From NCBI GenBank assembly GCA_001899585.1, contig MKWE01000003.1, positions 124,001 through 188,000 on the forward strand: DNA of 64,000 nucleotides, in the 5' to 3' direction. The notes beneath the pieces are model-generated. The model did not search any database, was not told the DNA's origin, and saw only the letters and a list, made by a program, of their open reading frames with translations. The DNA comes from Rhodospirillales bacterium 70-18 (lineage in GTDB: Bacteria > Pseudomonadota > Alphaproteobacteria > Acetobacterales > Acetobacteraceae). A program made the position numbers and the translations under genes. Shown piece by piece: positions 15,341-23,672 of the stretch (the stretch's first letter is position 1; every line of letters starts with the position of its first letter).

Positions 15341-17400
15341 CAGGCGAGGATGGCGGCGATGGCGGCCACCGCCATGGCGCTGAGCCCGACGCCCAGCACG
15401 ACATCCTGGCCGAGTCGCCGTGCCGACTCGGCCCGCGCCGGGCCGCCGGTGGCGATGGCGGCCAGCTCGCGGTCGATCGTCTGCACCGCCAGCGTGGCCT
15501 CGCGCGCGCCGCGGGCGTCGGCGGCCAGCAGGGCGGGATCTTCCAGCACCGCCAGCATCGCCGGCAACTGCCCGGCGCGGATGAACTCGCCCAGCGCCTC
15601 GCCAAGCTGCGCGCGCCGCTGCCGTTGCCGCCAGACCGACAGGGCGGCGCGCGTGTGCTCGCCGAGCCAGGCGGCCAGATTCGGCAGCTCGGCGATGCGC
15701 TGGCGCTGTTGCAGCCAGGCGAGCAGCCGGAGCTGCACCAGCGCCGCATGCTCGGTCGAGCGCGGTTCCAGCAGCCGGGCCAGCTCGGTTTCCACCCGGG
15801 TCTCGTGCCGGGCCGCCAGGAAGGCGCCGATCTCGGCGTCGATCGGTAGCACGCGGTGCGCGTCCGGCCGGGCCGCCGCCGCCTCCAGCGCCGGCAGCAG
15901 GTCGCCCAGCCGCACCACCATCCGCCCGGCCAGGCCAGGGCTGGCGCAGGGCAGCAGCGGGTTGAGCGTGTAGCGCAGCCGCGCCGTGCCGCCGCCCCAG
16001 CCGCGCAGCCGCACGGTGGCGCGCAGCTGGTGGGCGTCGGCGGTCAGCATGGTGGGGTCGCCGCGCTCCGGGCGGGCTGCGGCCCAGGCGCCGATCGCCT
16101 CGGCGGCCAGCATCTCCGCCAGCGCGCCGTCACGCGCCGCCGCGTCGCGCCCGCCGCCGGGCTGGCCCGCCGGGAGCGCCGCCGCCAGGGCCGGCCCCAG
16201 CCCGTCCGGCCATACCGCCAGGCCGCGCCAGGTCACCGGCGCCAGCGGGTCCAGCAGCGCCACGCTGCGCAGGGCCAGCAGTGCGTCGGCCTGCCCGTCC
16301 TCGGCGTCCGCATCGATGCCGCGCTGGCGCACCGCGTCATCCAGCCGCACCGCCAGCGTCGGGTCGCCGACATTGCGGCGCAGCCAGCGGTCCACCTCGC
16401 CATTGCGCAGCAGCCGCACGCCCTGTTCGGGGTCGGTGGCAATGGCGTGCGCCAGGGTGCGGGCGTTCCACACCGGCCCCACCGGCATCGCCAGCGGCTG
16501 CTGCGCGCGGCGCGGCGGTCGGGCGGCGACGCGGCGGGAGCGCGCGGCCGCCGGGTCGGCCAGCAAAGCCGGCGGCGGCCGGTGCTCCGGGTCTTCCGCC
16601 AGCATGCCGCGCACCAGGTCGGCGATGGCCGAGGGCAGCCGCTCCTCGCCGGCCAGGGCGGCATAGCTGCCCACCTCCAGCTTGCGGCGGACCACCGCCA
16701 GGTCGTCCATGCCGGCCAGCGGCACCCGGCCCAGCGCCAGCGTCAGCAGCACCACGCCCAGCGCATACACGTCGTCGGCGATGGTGCCGGGGCCGCGGCC
16801 GGCGGGCAGGCACATCGCCGAATAGGGTGGCTCGAACACCGCCGGCTGCAGCAGGGCAGGGGGGGCGGCCCAGGCGCAGCCGAGCGTCACCGGGTCGCCG
16901 GGGCCGGCGCGGAACAGGTTGTCCGGGCGGATGGCGCGGTGCGTCACATGGCGCGATTGCAGCCATTCCAGCGCCTGCGCCGCCGGGCGCACCAGCCGCT
17001 CCAGCAACTCCGCCTCCGCCCAGGGGCGGTGGCCGGCCGACGGCGGCCACAGCGCCGGGCCGGGCGGGGCCTGGCAGATCACGAACCAGGCCTGGCCGGC
17101 CCCGCCGCCGGCCCCACTGCCAGGCAACGCGACCGGGCCATGCGCCAGCGGCGTCAGCACGCCGTCGCCGAGCCCCATGCTCAGCACGTTCAGCGCCTGC
17201 GCGCGCGGCGGCAGGTTGGCGCGCACCTGCACCGCCATCAGGTCGCCACGGCCGGAGCGGCGGTCGCTGGCGGCGAAGGCGGCCAGCCCGCCGCCGGCCC
17301 CGGGCAGCGGCCGGCTGGTGTCCACGGCATAGGCATCGCCGATCAGCCGGTCGGTGGCGGCGGCGGCGGGGGGCGGCGGGTCGGAAGCGGGCAGGGCCAT
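15340..17400 (-). CDS. Degenerate serine/threonine protein kinase-like protein (pseudokinase)
   Basis: The 686-residue protein has a Hanks-type kinase fold at its N-terminus (about residues 20–275). Subdomain features are recognisable: a WLQSRHVTHRAIRPDNLF catalytic-loop block at 147–163 and the subdomain IX block DDVYALGVVLLTLALGRVPL at 209–228, then ML..DPEHRP. However, the HRD aspartate is replaced (HRA, 154–156), the VAIK lysine position reads VQV (57–59) and the DFG region reads LGCAWA (about 173–178). Catalysis is therefore unlikely. The C-terminal 400 residues are of unknown type, and the protein ends in a hydrophobic helix (about 664–685), a possible tail anchor. It is divergent from the peptide ABC importer. 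Confidence 0.75.
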   Translation of the reverse strand: MALPASDPPPPAAAATDRLIGDAYAVDTSRPLPGAGGGLAAFAASDRRSGRGDLMAVQVRANLPPRAQALNVLSMGLGDGVLTPLAHGPVALPGSGAGGGAGQAWFVICQAPPGPALWPPSAGHRPWAEAELLERLVRPAAQALEWLQSRHVTHRAIRPDNLFRAGPGDPVTLGCAWAAPPALLQPAVFEPPYSAMCLPAGRGPGTIADDVYALGVVLLTLALGRVPLAGMDDLAVVRRKLEVGSYAALAGEERLPSAIADLVRGMLAEDPEHRPPPALLADPAAARSRRVAARPPRRAQQPLAMPVGPVWNARTLAHAIATDPEQGVRLLRNGEVDRWLRRNVGDPTLAVRLDDAVRQRGIDADAEDGQADALLALRSVALLDPLAPVTWRGLAVWPDGLGPALAAALPAGQPGGGRDAAARDGALAEMLAAEAIGAWAAARPERGDPTMLTADAHQLRATVRLRGWGGGTARLRYTLNPLLPCASPGLAGRMVVRLGDLLPALEAAAARPDAHRVLPIDAEIGAFLAARHETRVETELARLLEPRSTEHAALVQLRLLAWLQQRQRIAELPNLAAWLGEHTRAALSVWRQRQRRAQLGEALGEFIRAGQLPAMLAVLEDPALLAADARGAREATLAVQTIDRELAAIATGGPARAESARRLGQDVVLGVGLSAMAVAAIAAILA

Positions 17401-17597
17401 CGCGCCTTCGGCTCAGGGGTTGGGCCACGATGCTAGGCGGCAGAGGTTACCGAAGCTGCAACGCGCCCGGTTCCCATCGCCGCGAAACCGATTAACATCC
17501 CCGCCGGGAGACGACGCGCGAGGCAACGGGATTACCGGCCCGCGCGCTGCGCAGGCGCCGCCACCACGTCATCGGCCATCGCAACAGGGAGACCACC

Positions 17598-19187
17598 ATG
17601 CACCGACGCGACCTTCTGCTGGGCGGCCTGGCCGGCGCCGCCGGCCTGCTGCCCGCCCTGGCCCCCGCCCCGGCGGCGGCGTTCGAGCGGGTGGGCGACC
17701 GCCGCACCCTGGTGTTCTCCGGCGGCCAGCCGGTGCCGGTGCTGGACCCGCATGTCCGCTACGACTGGTCCACCCGCATGATGCAGCAATGCATCTACGA
17801 CGCGCTGTGCAAATACGAGGGCGACCCGCCGAAGGTGGTGCCCTGGCTGGCCGAACGCTGGGAGACCAGCGCCGACGGCCTCACCTGGACCTTCCACCTC
17901 GTCGCCAACGCGAAATTCCACAACGGCGACCCGGTGGACGCCGAGGCGGTGCGCTACTCCTTCCAGCGCGCCCTGAAGCTGAACAAGGGCGTGGCCTGGA
18001 TGCTCAGCGCGCATCTGGACCCGGACGGCATCGCCGCCGTCGATGCCCGCACCGTGCGCATCACCCTGAAATCGTCCTATGGCGCGTTCCTGTCGTTCAT
18101 GCCGCTGTGGTACATCGTCAATCCGAAGCAGCTGGCCGGCAGCGACGATTACGGTCAGAAATTCCTCACCGAGGGCGATGCCGGCTCCGGCCCGTTCCGC
18201 ATCAAGCGCTGGGACCCGCAGGCGGTGATGGCGCTGGACGCGGTGGCCGACTACTGGAAGGGCTGGCCGATGGCCGAGGCGGACCGCCCCGCCGGCGTCA
18301 TCTACCGCATCATCCGCGAGCCGGCGCCGCGCAAGGCCGCCCTGCAGCGCGGCGAGATCGACATCGCCACCGAGCTGTCGCCCGACGATTACGACCAGCT
18401 CGCCAAGGCGGCCGGCATCGTGGTGGAAAGCCACACCGGCATGACCCCCTTCACCATCCAGATGAACACGCAAAAGGGCGTCACCGCCGACCTCAACATG
18501 CGCAAGGCCCTGGCCTACGCGTTCGACTACGAGGCGCTGATCCAGATCGAGAACGGCGCCGCCAAGCTGATGGACAGCCCGTTCCCCAACGCTATGGCCG
18601 GCCACGTCGCCATCAAGGACATCCCCCGCCGCGACCTGGACAAGGCGCGCGAATTCCTGGCCAGGACGGCCCACCCCAAGGGCGGGTTCGAGCTGGAATA
18701 CCTCTACGTCGCCGGGCTGGAGGTGGAGCGGCGGATCGGGCTGGCGGTGCTGGAATCGCTGCGGGCGCTGGACATCAAGGTGAACATCACCGCCCAGCCC
18801 TGGCCCACCCTGGTCGCGCGCGGGGCGAAGGCGGAGACGGCGGCGGACATGGTGGCGGTGTATGTCACCCCGGTCAGCACCGACCCGGATGTGATCGCCA
18901 GCCAGTACACCTCCGCCGCCGAGGGGCTGTTCTGGGGCATGCACCACCTGCGCGACCAGCAGATCAACGACATGGTGGCCGCCGCCCGGCTGGAGACCGA
19001 CCTGGCCAGGCGCATGGCCGGCTACGCCGCCATCCAGCAGCGCATCGTGGATTTGCAGCCGGCCATCTTCGGCATGCTGGAAGACCGCAAATGGGCGCTG
19101 CGCAGCTATGTGAAGGGTTTCGAATTCTGCCCGGTGCGGCTGACCGGGGAAGCCGACCTCTACACCCTCTACGCCGCCAAAGCCTGA
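17598..19187 (+). CDS. Peptide/nickel-type ABC transporter substrate-binding protein
   Basis: This 529-residue protein is the periplasmic solute-binding component (SBP_bac_5 family) of a dipeptide/oligopeptide/nickel-type importer. It starts with a twin-arginine-like leader, MHRRDLLLGGLAGAAGLLPA, followed by Ala-rich sequence and a probable AAA cleavage region. Family features include DGLTWTFHLVANAKFHNGDP and VDAEAVRYSFQRAL early, and GSGPFRIKRW further on. AGGGAGA precedes the ATG. It opens a five-gene operon with two permeases and two ATPases. The substrate cannot be deduced from sequence. Confidence 0.9.
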   Translation: MHRRDLLLGGLAGAAGLLPALAPAPAAAFERVGDRRTLVFSGGQPVPVLDPHVRYDWSTRMMQQCIYDALCKYEGDPPKVVPWLAERWETSADGLTWTFHLVANAKFHNGDPVDAEAVRYSFQRALKLNKGVAWMLSAHLDPDGIAAVDARTVRITLKSSYGAFLSFMPLWYIVNPKQLAGSDDYGQKFLTEGDAGSGPFRIKRWDPQAVMALDAVADYWKGWPMAEADRPAGVIYRIIREPAPRKAALQRGEIDIATELSPDDYDQLAKAAGIVVESHTGMTPFTIQMNTQKGVTADLNMRKALAYAFDYEALIQIENGAAKLMDSPFPNAMAGHVAIKDIPRRDLDKAREFLARTAHPKGGFELEYLYVAGLEVERRIGLAVLESLRALDIKVNITAQPWPTLVARGAKAETAADMVAVYVTPVSTDPDVIASQYTSAAEGLFWGMHHLRDQQINDMVAAARLETDLARRMAGYAAIQQRIVDLQPAIFGMLEDRKWALRSYVKGFEFCPVRLTGEADLYTLYAAKA

Positions 19188-19190
19188 CCC

Positions 19191-20204
19191 TTGGCGACGC
19201 TGCGCACCATCCTCCGCCGGCTGGCCCTGCTCGGGGTCATGCTTGGCGGGCTGGTGCTGATCACCTTCACGGTCTCCAACGTGGCCCCCTCCGACCCGGC
19301 GGCGCTGGCGGCCGGACCGGACGCCACGCGCGCGATGATCGAGACGGTGCGGCACGAATACGGGCTGGACCAGTCGCTGCCGATGCAGCTCGCCCGCTAC
19401 GTCGCGGACCTGCTGCGCCTGCGGCTGGGCCGGTCGATCCAGACCGGCAACCAGGTGGCCGACGACCTGGCGCGCTTCTTCCCGGCCACCATGGAGCTGG
19501 TGCTGCTGTCGATGCTGTTCTCCGTGCTCGCCGGGGTGCCGATGGGGCTGTGGGCGGCGGTGCGGCGCAATTCGTGGTTCGACCACGCGATGCGGGCGCT
19601 GGCGGTCTCCGGCGTGGCGCTGCCGGCGTTCTGGGCGGCGCTGCTGCTGCAACTGGTGTTCGCGGTGTGGCTGGGCTGGCTGCCGACCAGCGGCCAGCTC
19701 TCGGTGGCCACGGCGCCGCCCGACCCGATCACCGGCATGATCCTGCTGGACGCGCTGCTGCGCGGGCAATGGGCGGTGTTCGCCGAGGCGGCGCGCTACG
19801 CCGTGCTGCCGGCTTTCGTGCTGGCGCTGCCGTCGCTGGCCGCCATCGTGCGGGTCAACCGCGCCGAGATGATCGAGGTGCTGGCCGCCGACTACGTGAC
19901 CGCCGCGCGGGCGCACGGCGTGGCGCCGCGCCGGGTGATCGGCTGGCTGGCGCTGCGCAACGCCATGCTGCCGACCCTGGCGATGATCGGCCTGCGCTTC
20001 GGCTGGACGCTGGGCAGCACGGTGCTGGTGGAGACGGTGTTCGACTGGCCGGGCATCGGGCTGTATGCGGTGAACTCGGCGATCGCCTCGGATTTCAAGC
20101 CGGTGATGGGGGTGACGCTGGCGGTGGGGGTCACCTTCATGCTGACCAACCTGCTGATCGACCTCGCCTATGGCTGGCTCGACCCCAGGACAAGGTCGGC
20201 ATGA
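19191..20204 (+). CDS. ABC transporter permease, DppB-like
   Basis: The 337-residue inner-membrane protein is the first permease of the importer. It has the DppB-type architecture: an N-terminal helix, a periplasmic segment with YGLDQSLPMQLARYVADLLRLRLGRSI, five further helices and the EAA-type loop ADYVTAARAHGVAPRRVIGWLALRNAMLP that contacts the ATPases. TTG at 19191 is taken as the start, three bases after the binding-protein stop; a later ATG near 19240 would remove part of the first helix. It overlaps the next gene in ATGA. Confidence 0.9.
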   Translation: MATLRTILRRLALLGVMLGGLVLITFTVSNVAPSDPAALAAGPDATRAMIETVRHEYGLDQSLPMQLARYVADLLRLRLGRSIQTGNQVADDLARFFPATMELVLLSMLFSVLAGVPMGLWAAVRRNSWFDHAMRALAVSGVALPAFWAALLLQLVFAVWLGWLPTSGQLSVATAPPDPITGMILLDALLRGQWAVFAEAARYAVLPAFVLALPSLAAIVRVNRAEMIEVLAADYVTAARAHGVAPRRVIGWLALRNAMLPTLAMIGLRFGWTLGSTVLVETVFDWPGIGLYAVNSAIASDFKPVMGVTLAVGVTFMLTNLLIDLAYGWLDPRTRSA

Positions 20205-21091
20205 GCGCGATCGCCATCCCAAATCGCCATGCCGCGCTGCTGCGGCGGCTGCGCTTCGTGGTGTGGACCTTCACCGCCAGCGCCTCGGCGATGGCCGGGC
20301 TGGCGCTGGTGGCGGCCTTCCTGCTGCTGGCGGCGTTCGGCCCGGCGCTGGTGCCCTATCCCGACGACGCGCGCGGCGCCATGCACCTCGCCCAGCGCCT
20401 GCTGCCGCCCTCGGGCGCGCACTGGTTCGGCACCGACGAGATGGGCTGCGACATCCTTACCCGCGTGGTGGTGGGCACCCGCACCAGCCTGTGGGTGGGG
20501 CTGACCATCACCGGCATCGCGGCGGCGATCGGCGTGCCGCTGGGGGTGGCGGCCGGCTACCTGGGCGGGCGGGCGCGCGCCACCATCATGCGCATCACCG
20601 ACGTGTTCCTGGCCGTCCCGGGGCTGGTGCTGGCGCTGGCGATCGTCGCCGCCCTGGGGCCGGGCATCCTGCACGGCGTGGTGGCCCTGTCGCTGGTGTG
20701 GTGGCCCGGCTATGTGCGGCTGATCGAGGCCAAGGCGCTGACCTTGCGCCACGAGCCCTATGTGGAGGCGGCGCGCACCATGGGCGCCGGCCATGCCTGG
20801 GTGCTGGCCCGCCACATCCTGCCCAACTGCATCTCGCCCCTGGTGGTCAAGGCCAGCATGGACATGGGGCTGGCCATCCTGGCCGCCGCCTCGCTCGGCT
20901 TCGTGGGCCTGGGCGCGCGGCCGCCGGCGCCGGAATGGGGGGCGATGATCGCGGTGGCGCGCGGCTACATGCCCGACTGGTGGTGGTACAGCTTCTTCCC
21001 CGGCCTGTTCATCTTCCTGACCGTGCTCGGCTTCAACCTGCTGGGCGACGGCCTGCGCGACATGCTCGACCCGCGAAGCGCCCGCGGATGA
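20201..21091 (+). CDS. ABC transporter permease, DppC-like
   Basis: This 296-residue protein is the second permease of the importer. The N-terminal helix (about 32–50) is followed by LLPPSGAHWFGTDEMGCDILTRVVVGTRTSL, a signature of DppC/OppC proteins (HWFGTDxxGxD), and by the EAA loop EPYVEAARTMGAGHAWVLARHILPN. It starts in an ATGA overlap with the DppB-like gene and ends in another ATGA overlap with the first ATPase gene. Confidence 0.92.
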   Translation: MSAIAIPNRHAALLRRLRFVVWTFTASASAMAGLALVAAFLLLAAFGPALVPYPDDARGAMHLAQRLLPPSGAHWFGTDEMGCDILTRVVVGTRTSLWVGLTITGIAAAIGVPLGVAAGYLGGRARATIMRITDVFLAVPGLVLALAIVAALGPGILHGVVALSLVWWPGYVRLIEAKALTLRHEPYVEAARTMGAGHAWVLARHILPNCISPLVVKASMDMGLAILAAASLGFVGLGARPPAPEWGAMIAVARGYMPDWWWYSFFPGLFIFLTVLGFNLLGDGLRDMLDPRSARG

Positions 21092-22083
21092 GCGGCCCCT
21101 TGCTGGAAATCACCGGTTTCCGCCTCGCCTTCGACGGCTACGAGGGCCGCGCCCAGGTGCTGAACGGCATCGACCTGCGCGTGGAACAGGGCGAGACGGT
21201 CGGCATCGTCGGCGAGACCGGCTGCGGCAAGTCGGTGCTGGCGCGCAGCATCCTGCGGTTGAACCCCACGCCCCCCGCCCGCGTGCTCACCGGCGGCATC
21301 CGCTTCGCCGGCCAGGACGTGCTGGCGATGGACGGCCCGGCCCTCATGGCGCTGCGCGGCGCCGGCATCGGCATGGTGTTCCAGGACCCGCAGACCTACC
21401 TCAACCCGGTTTTCACCATCGGTAGCCAGCTCGCCGACGTGCTGCGCGCGCACGGCCTGCGCGGGCGCGCGGCGATCCGTGCCCGCAGCCTCGAACTGCT
21501 GGAGGCCGTCCGCCTCCCCGAGCCGGCGGCACTGCTGCGCCGCTACCCACACGAACTCTCCGGCGGCATGCGCCAGCGCGTGCTGATCGCCCAGGCGCTG
21601 GCCGGCTCGCCCCGCCTGCTGCTGGCCGACGAGCCGACCACGGCGCTGGACGTGACCATCCAGGGCCAGGTGCTGGCGCTGGTCGCCGACCTGGTGGCCC
21701 GCTTCGGCCTGACCCTGGTGCTGATCAGCCACGACCTGGGCGTGATCGGCGCGATCTGCCGCCGGGTGGTGGTGATGTACGCCGGCAGCATCGTGGAGGA
21801 CGCCCCCGCCGAGGAGCTGTTCGCCCACCCCCGCCACCCCTACACGCGCGGCCTGCTGGCCGCCGTGCCGGACCTGGAGCGGCCTACCCAGATGCCGGCC
21901 GGCATCCCCGGCAGCATCCCCTCCCTGCGCGACCCGCCCGGCGGCTGCCGTTTCCATCCGCGCTGCGACCTGACGATGGATATCTGCCGGCGCGAAGCGC
22001 CCCGCCTGTCCGGCACCGGCCATCGGACGGCGTGCCATGCGCTCGCACCCAACCAAGACGGATACGCCCAGGTGCGCCCATGA
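21088..22083 (+). CDS. ABC transporter ATP-binding protein, DppD/OppD-like
   Basis: The 331-residue ATPase powers the peptide-type importer. It contains Walker A GETGCGKS near residue 45, the Q-loop in FQDPQTYLNPV, signature ELSGGMRQRV and Walker B LLLADEPTTALDVTIQ. The C-terminal oligopeptide/dipeptide extension with HPYTRGLLAAVPDL and the cysteine-bearing GGCRFHPRCDLTMDICRREAP is specific to this subfamily; in some members it holds an iron-sulfur cluster. It is separated from the second ATPase gene by 70 bp holding an AT-rich repeat. Confidence 0.93.
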   Translation: MSGPLLEITGFRLAFDGYEGRAQVLNGIDLRVEQGETVGIVGETGCGKSVLARSILRLNPTPPARVLTGGIRFAGQDVLAMDGPALMALRGAGIGMVFQDPQTYLNPVFTIGSQLADVLRAHGLRGRAAIRARSLELLEAVRLPEPAALLRRYPHELSGGMRQRVLIAQALAGSPRLLLADEPTTALDVTIQGQVLALVADLVARFGLTLVLISHDLGVIGAICRRVVVMYAGSIVEDAPAEELFAHPRHPYTRGLLAAVPDLERPTQMPAGIPGSIPSLRDPPGGCRFHPRCDLTMDICRREAPRLSGTGHRTACHALAPNQDGYAQVRP

Positions 22084-22095
22084 TCCCCCAGCGGA

Positions 22096-22143
22096 CAAAA
22101 GTTTTTTGGTTCTTTTTTCCAAAAAGGAACCCCTTTCCTGCCT
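22096..22143. repeat. AT-rich hairpin repeat, single arm (copy 1)
   Basis: This AT-rich block between the two importer ATPase genes contains GGTTC at 22108–22112 and GAACC at 22127–22131 flanking T6-CC-A5, giving a hairpin of about 11 bp. It is preceded by AAAAGTTTTTT and followed by CCCTTTCC. It matches the right arm of copy 2 (43145–43190) and, inverted, the left arm of copy 3 (52435–52495). It could act as a terminator or attenuator inside the operon. Confidence 0.8.
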
Positions 22144-22153
22144 GTTTCCCCCG

Positions 22154-22957
22154 ATGACCCCCCTCCTTTCCCTGGAAAACGCGCTCTGCCAGTACGGCCC
22201 CGTCCGCGCCGTGGACGGCGTCAGCCTCGCCCTGCGGTCCGGCGAGTCGCTCGGCGTGGTGGGCGAATCCGGCTCCGGCAAGACCACCGTGCTGCGCCTG
22301 CTGCTGCGCCTCGCCACCGCCTCCGCCGGGCGGGTGCTGTTCGAGGGGGCGGACATCACCCACGCCCCGGAGCGTGCGCTGCGCCCCATGCGGCAGGCGG
22401 TGCAGGTGGTGTTCCAGAACCCGCACGCGGCGCTGGACCCGCGGCTGCCGGTGTTCGCCTCGGTCGCCGAGCCGCTGCGCCTGCAGGGCGGCCACACGCG
22501 ATCGGCCCTGCGCGCGCGCGTGGCCGCGCTGCTGGAGGATGTCGGCCTGGGCGGCGACTTCCTGTGGCGCTACCCGCACGAGCTCTCGGGCGGCCAGAAG
22601 CAGCGCATCTGCATCGCCCGCGCCCTGGCGCCCCGCCCGCGCGCCCTGCTGCTGGACGAGCCGACCTCGGCGCTAGACGTCTCCGTGCAGGCGCAGATCA
22701 TCGAGCTGCTGGCCGGGCTGCGCGCGCGCCACGGCCTGTCCTACCTGTTCGTCTCGCACAACCTGGCGGTGGTGCGGCTGCTGTGCGAGCGGGTGGCGGT
22801 GATGCAGGGCGGCCGCGTGGTGGAGCAGGGCGACGCCGCGACCGTGCTGGCCGCCCCCGCGCACCCCTACACGAGCGCATTGCTCGCCGCCGTGCTGCCG
22901 CCCCGCGCCACGCTGGGCGCAACGCGCGCGACGGATCAGAAATCCAGGTTGGCGTAA
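22154..22957 (+). CDS. ABC transporter ATP-binding protein, DppF/OppF-like
   Basis: This is the second ATPase of the importer, 267 residues. It shows Walker A GESGSGKTT, Q-loop FQNPHAALDPRLPV, signature ELSGGQKQRICIARAL, Walker B LLLDEPTSALDVSVQ and the H-loop VSHNLAVV. It lacks the cysteine-rich extension of its partner. ATG at 22154 is chosen because upstream in-frame codons come from the AT-rich repeat. The last 22 bp overlap the end of the convergent glutathione transferase gene. Confidence 0.9.
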   Translation: MTPLLSLENALCQYGPVRAVDGVSLALRSGESLGVVGESGSGKTTVLRLLLRLATASAGRVLFEGADITHAPERALRPMRQAVQVVFQNPHAALDPRLPVFASVAEPLRLQGGHTRSALRARVAALLEDVGLGGDFLWRYPHELSGGQKQRICIARALAPRPRALLLDEPTSALDVSVQAQIIELLAGLRARHGLSYLFVSHNLAVVRLLCERVAVMQGGRVVEQGDAATVLAAPAHPYTSALLAAVLPPRATLGATRATDQKSRLA

Positions 22958-23604
22958 TGCGGCGGCGGGATCATCCCCGGCACTCGGTCGGCCAGCAGCG
23001 GCCGGAAGCTGGGGCGGGACTTGATGCGCGCGTACCATTCATGCGCATGCGGGCTCACCGACCAGTCCACGTCACCGGTGAAATCCAGCACCGACAGATG
23101 CGCGGCGGCGGCGAAATCGGCCAGTGAGATATTGCCGCCGGCGAGGTATTTCCGCCCCTCCGCCAGCCAGCCCAGATAGAACATATGCTCGCGCAGGTTG
23201 GCGTAGCCGGCGCGCAGCGCGCCGGCGTCCGGCTGGCCGGTGGCGGCGATGCGCTTGAGGTATTTCTCGCCGTTCAGCTTGCGCGTCACCTCGGCGTTGA
23301 ACTTCTCGTCGAACCAGGAGACCAGCCGCCGCACCTCCACCCGCTCGGCCAGGGTGGTGCCCAGCAGCGGGGAGTCGGGATAGGCTTCCTCCAGATACTC
23401 GCAGATCACGTTGGAGCCGGGGACGGCGAGGCCGTTATCCTCCAGCAGCGTCGGCACGGTGCCGGCCTGGTTCAGGTCCAGGTAGTCGGTCCGCCGCTCC
23501 CACACTTTTTCCAGCCGCAATTCGAACGGCAGGCGTTTTTCCGCCAGAACCAGGCGGACCTTGCGGCTGAACGCGCAGAGCGTGAGGTGGAAGACGATTC
23601 GCAT
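22936..23604 (-). CDS. Glutathione S-transferase family protein
   Basis: The 222-residue protein has the two-domain GST layout. The N-terminal thioredoxin-like domain (about 1–80) contains CAFSRKVRLVLAEKRLPFEL at the active-site helix, the cis-Pro segment AGTVPTLLEDNG and the glutathione-binding GSNVICEYLEEAYPD. A helical C-terminal domain follows with NISLADFAAAAHLS. Substrate is unknown. It converges on the importer ATPase gene with a 22-bp tail-to-tail overlap. Confidence 0.88.
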   Translation of the reverse strand: MRIVFHLTLCAFSRKVRLVLAEKRLPFELRLEKVWERRTDYLDLNQAGTVPTLLEDNGLAVPGSNVICEYLEEAYPDSPLLGTTLAERVEVRRLVSWFDEKFNAEVTRKLNGEKYLKRIAATGQPDAGALRAGYANLREHMFYLGWLAEGRKYLAGGNISLADFAAAAHLSVLDFTGDVDWSVSPHAHEWYARIKSRPSFRPLLADRVPGMIPPPHYANLDF

Positions 23605-23672
23605 CGACGCCGGTTATGGCACCGCAGCCCCGCCGCGCCAAGGCGGCGGGGCCAGCGATTTCACCTGTATCG

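Noticed and set aside
17532-20222. Minus-strand open frame of about 900 codons opposite the peptide importer genes
   Set aside because: The opposite strand encodes a clear binding protein and permease. The antisense reading is low-complexity and has no family features.
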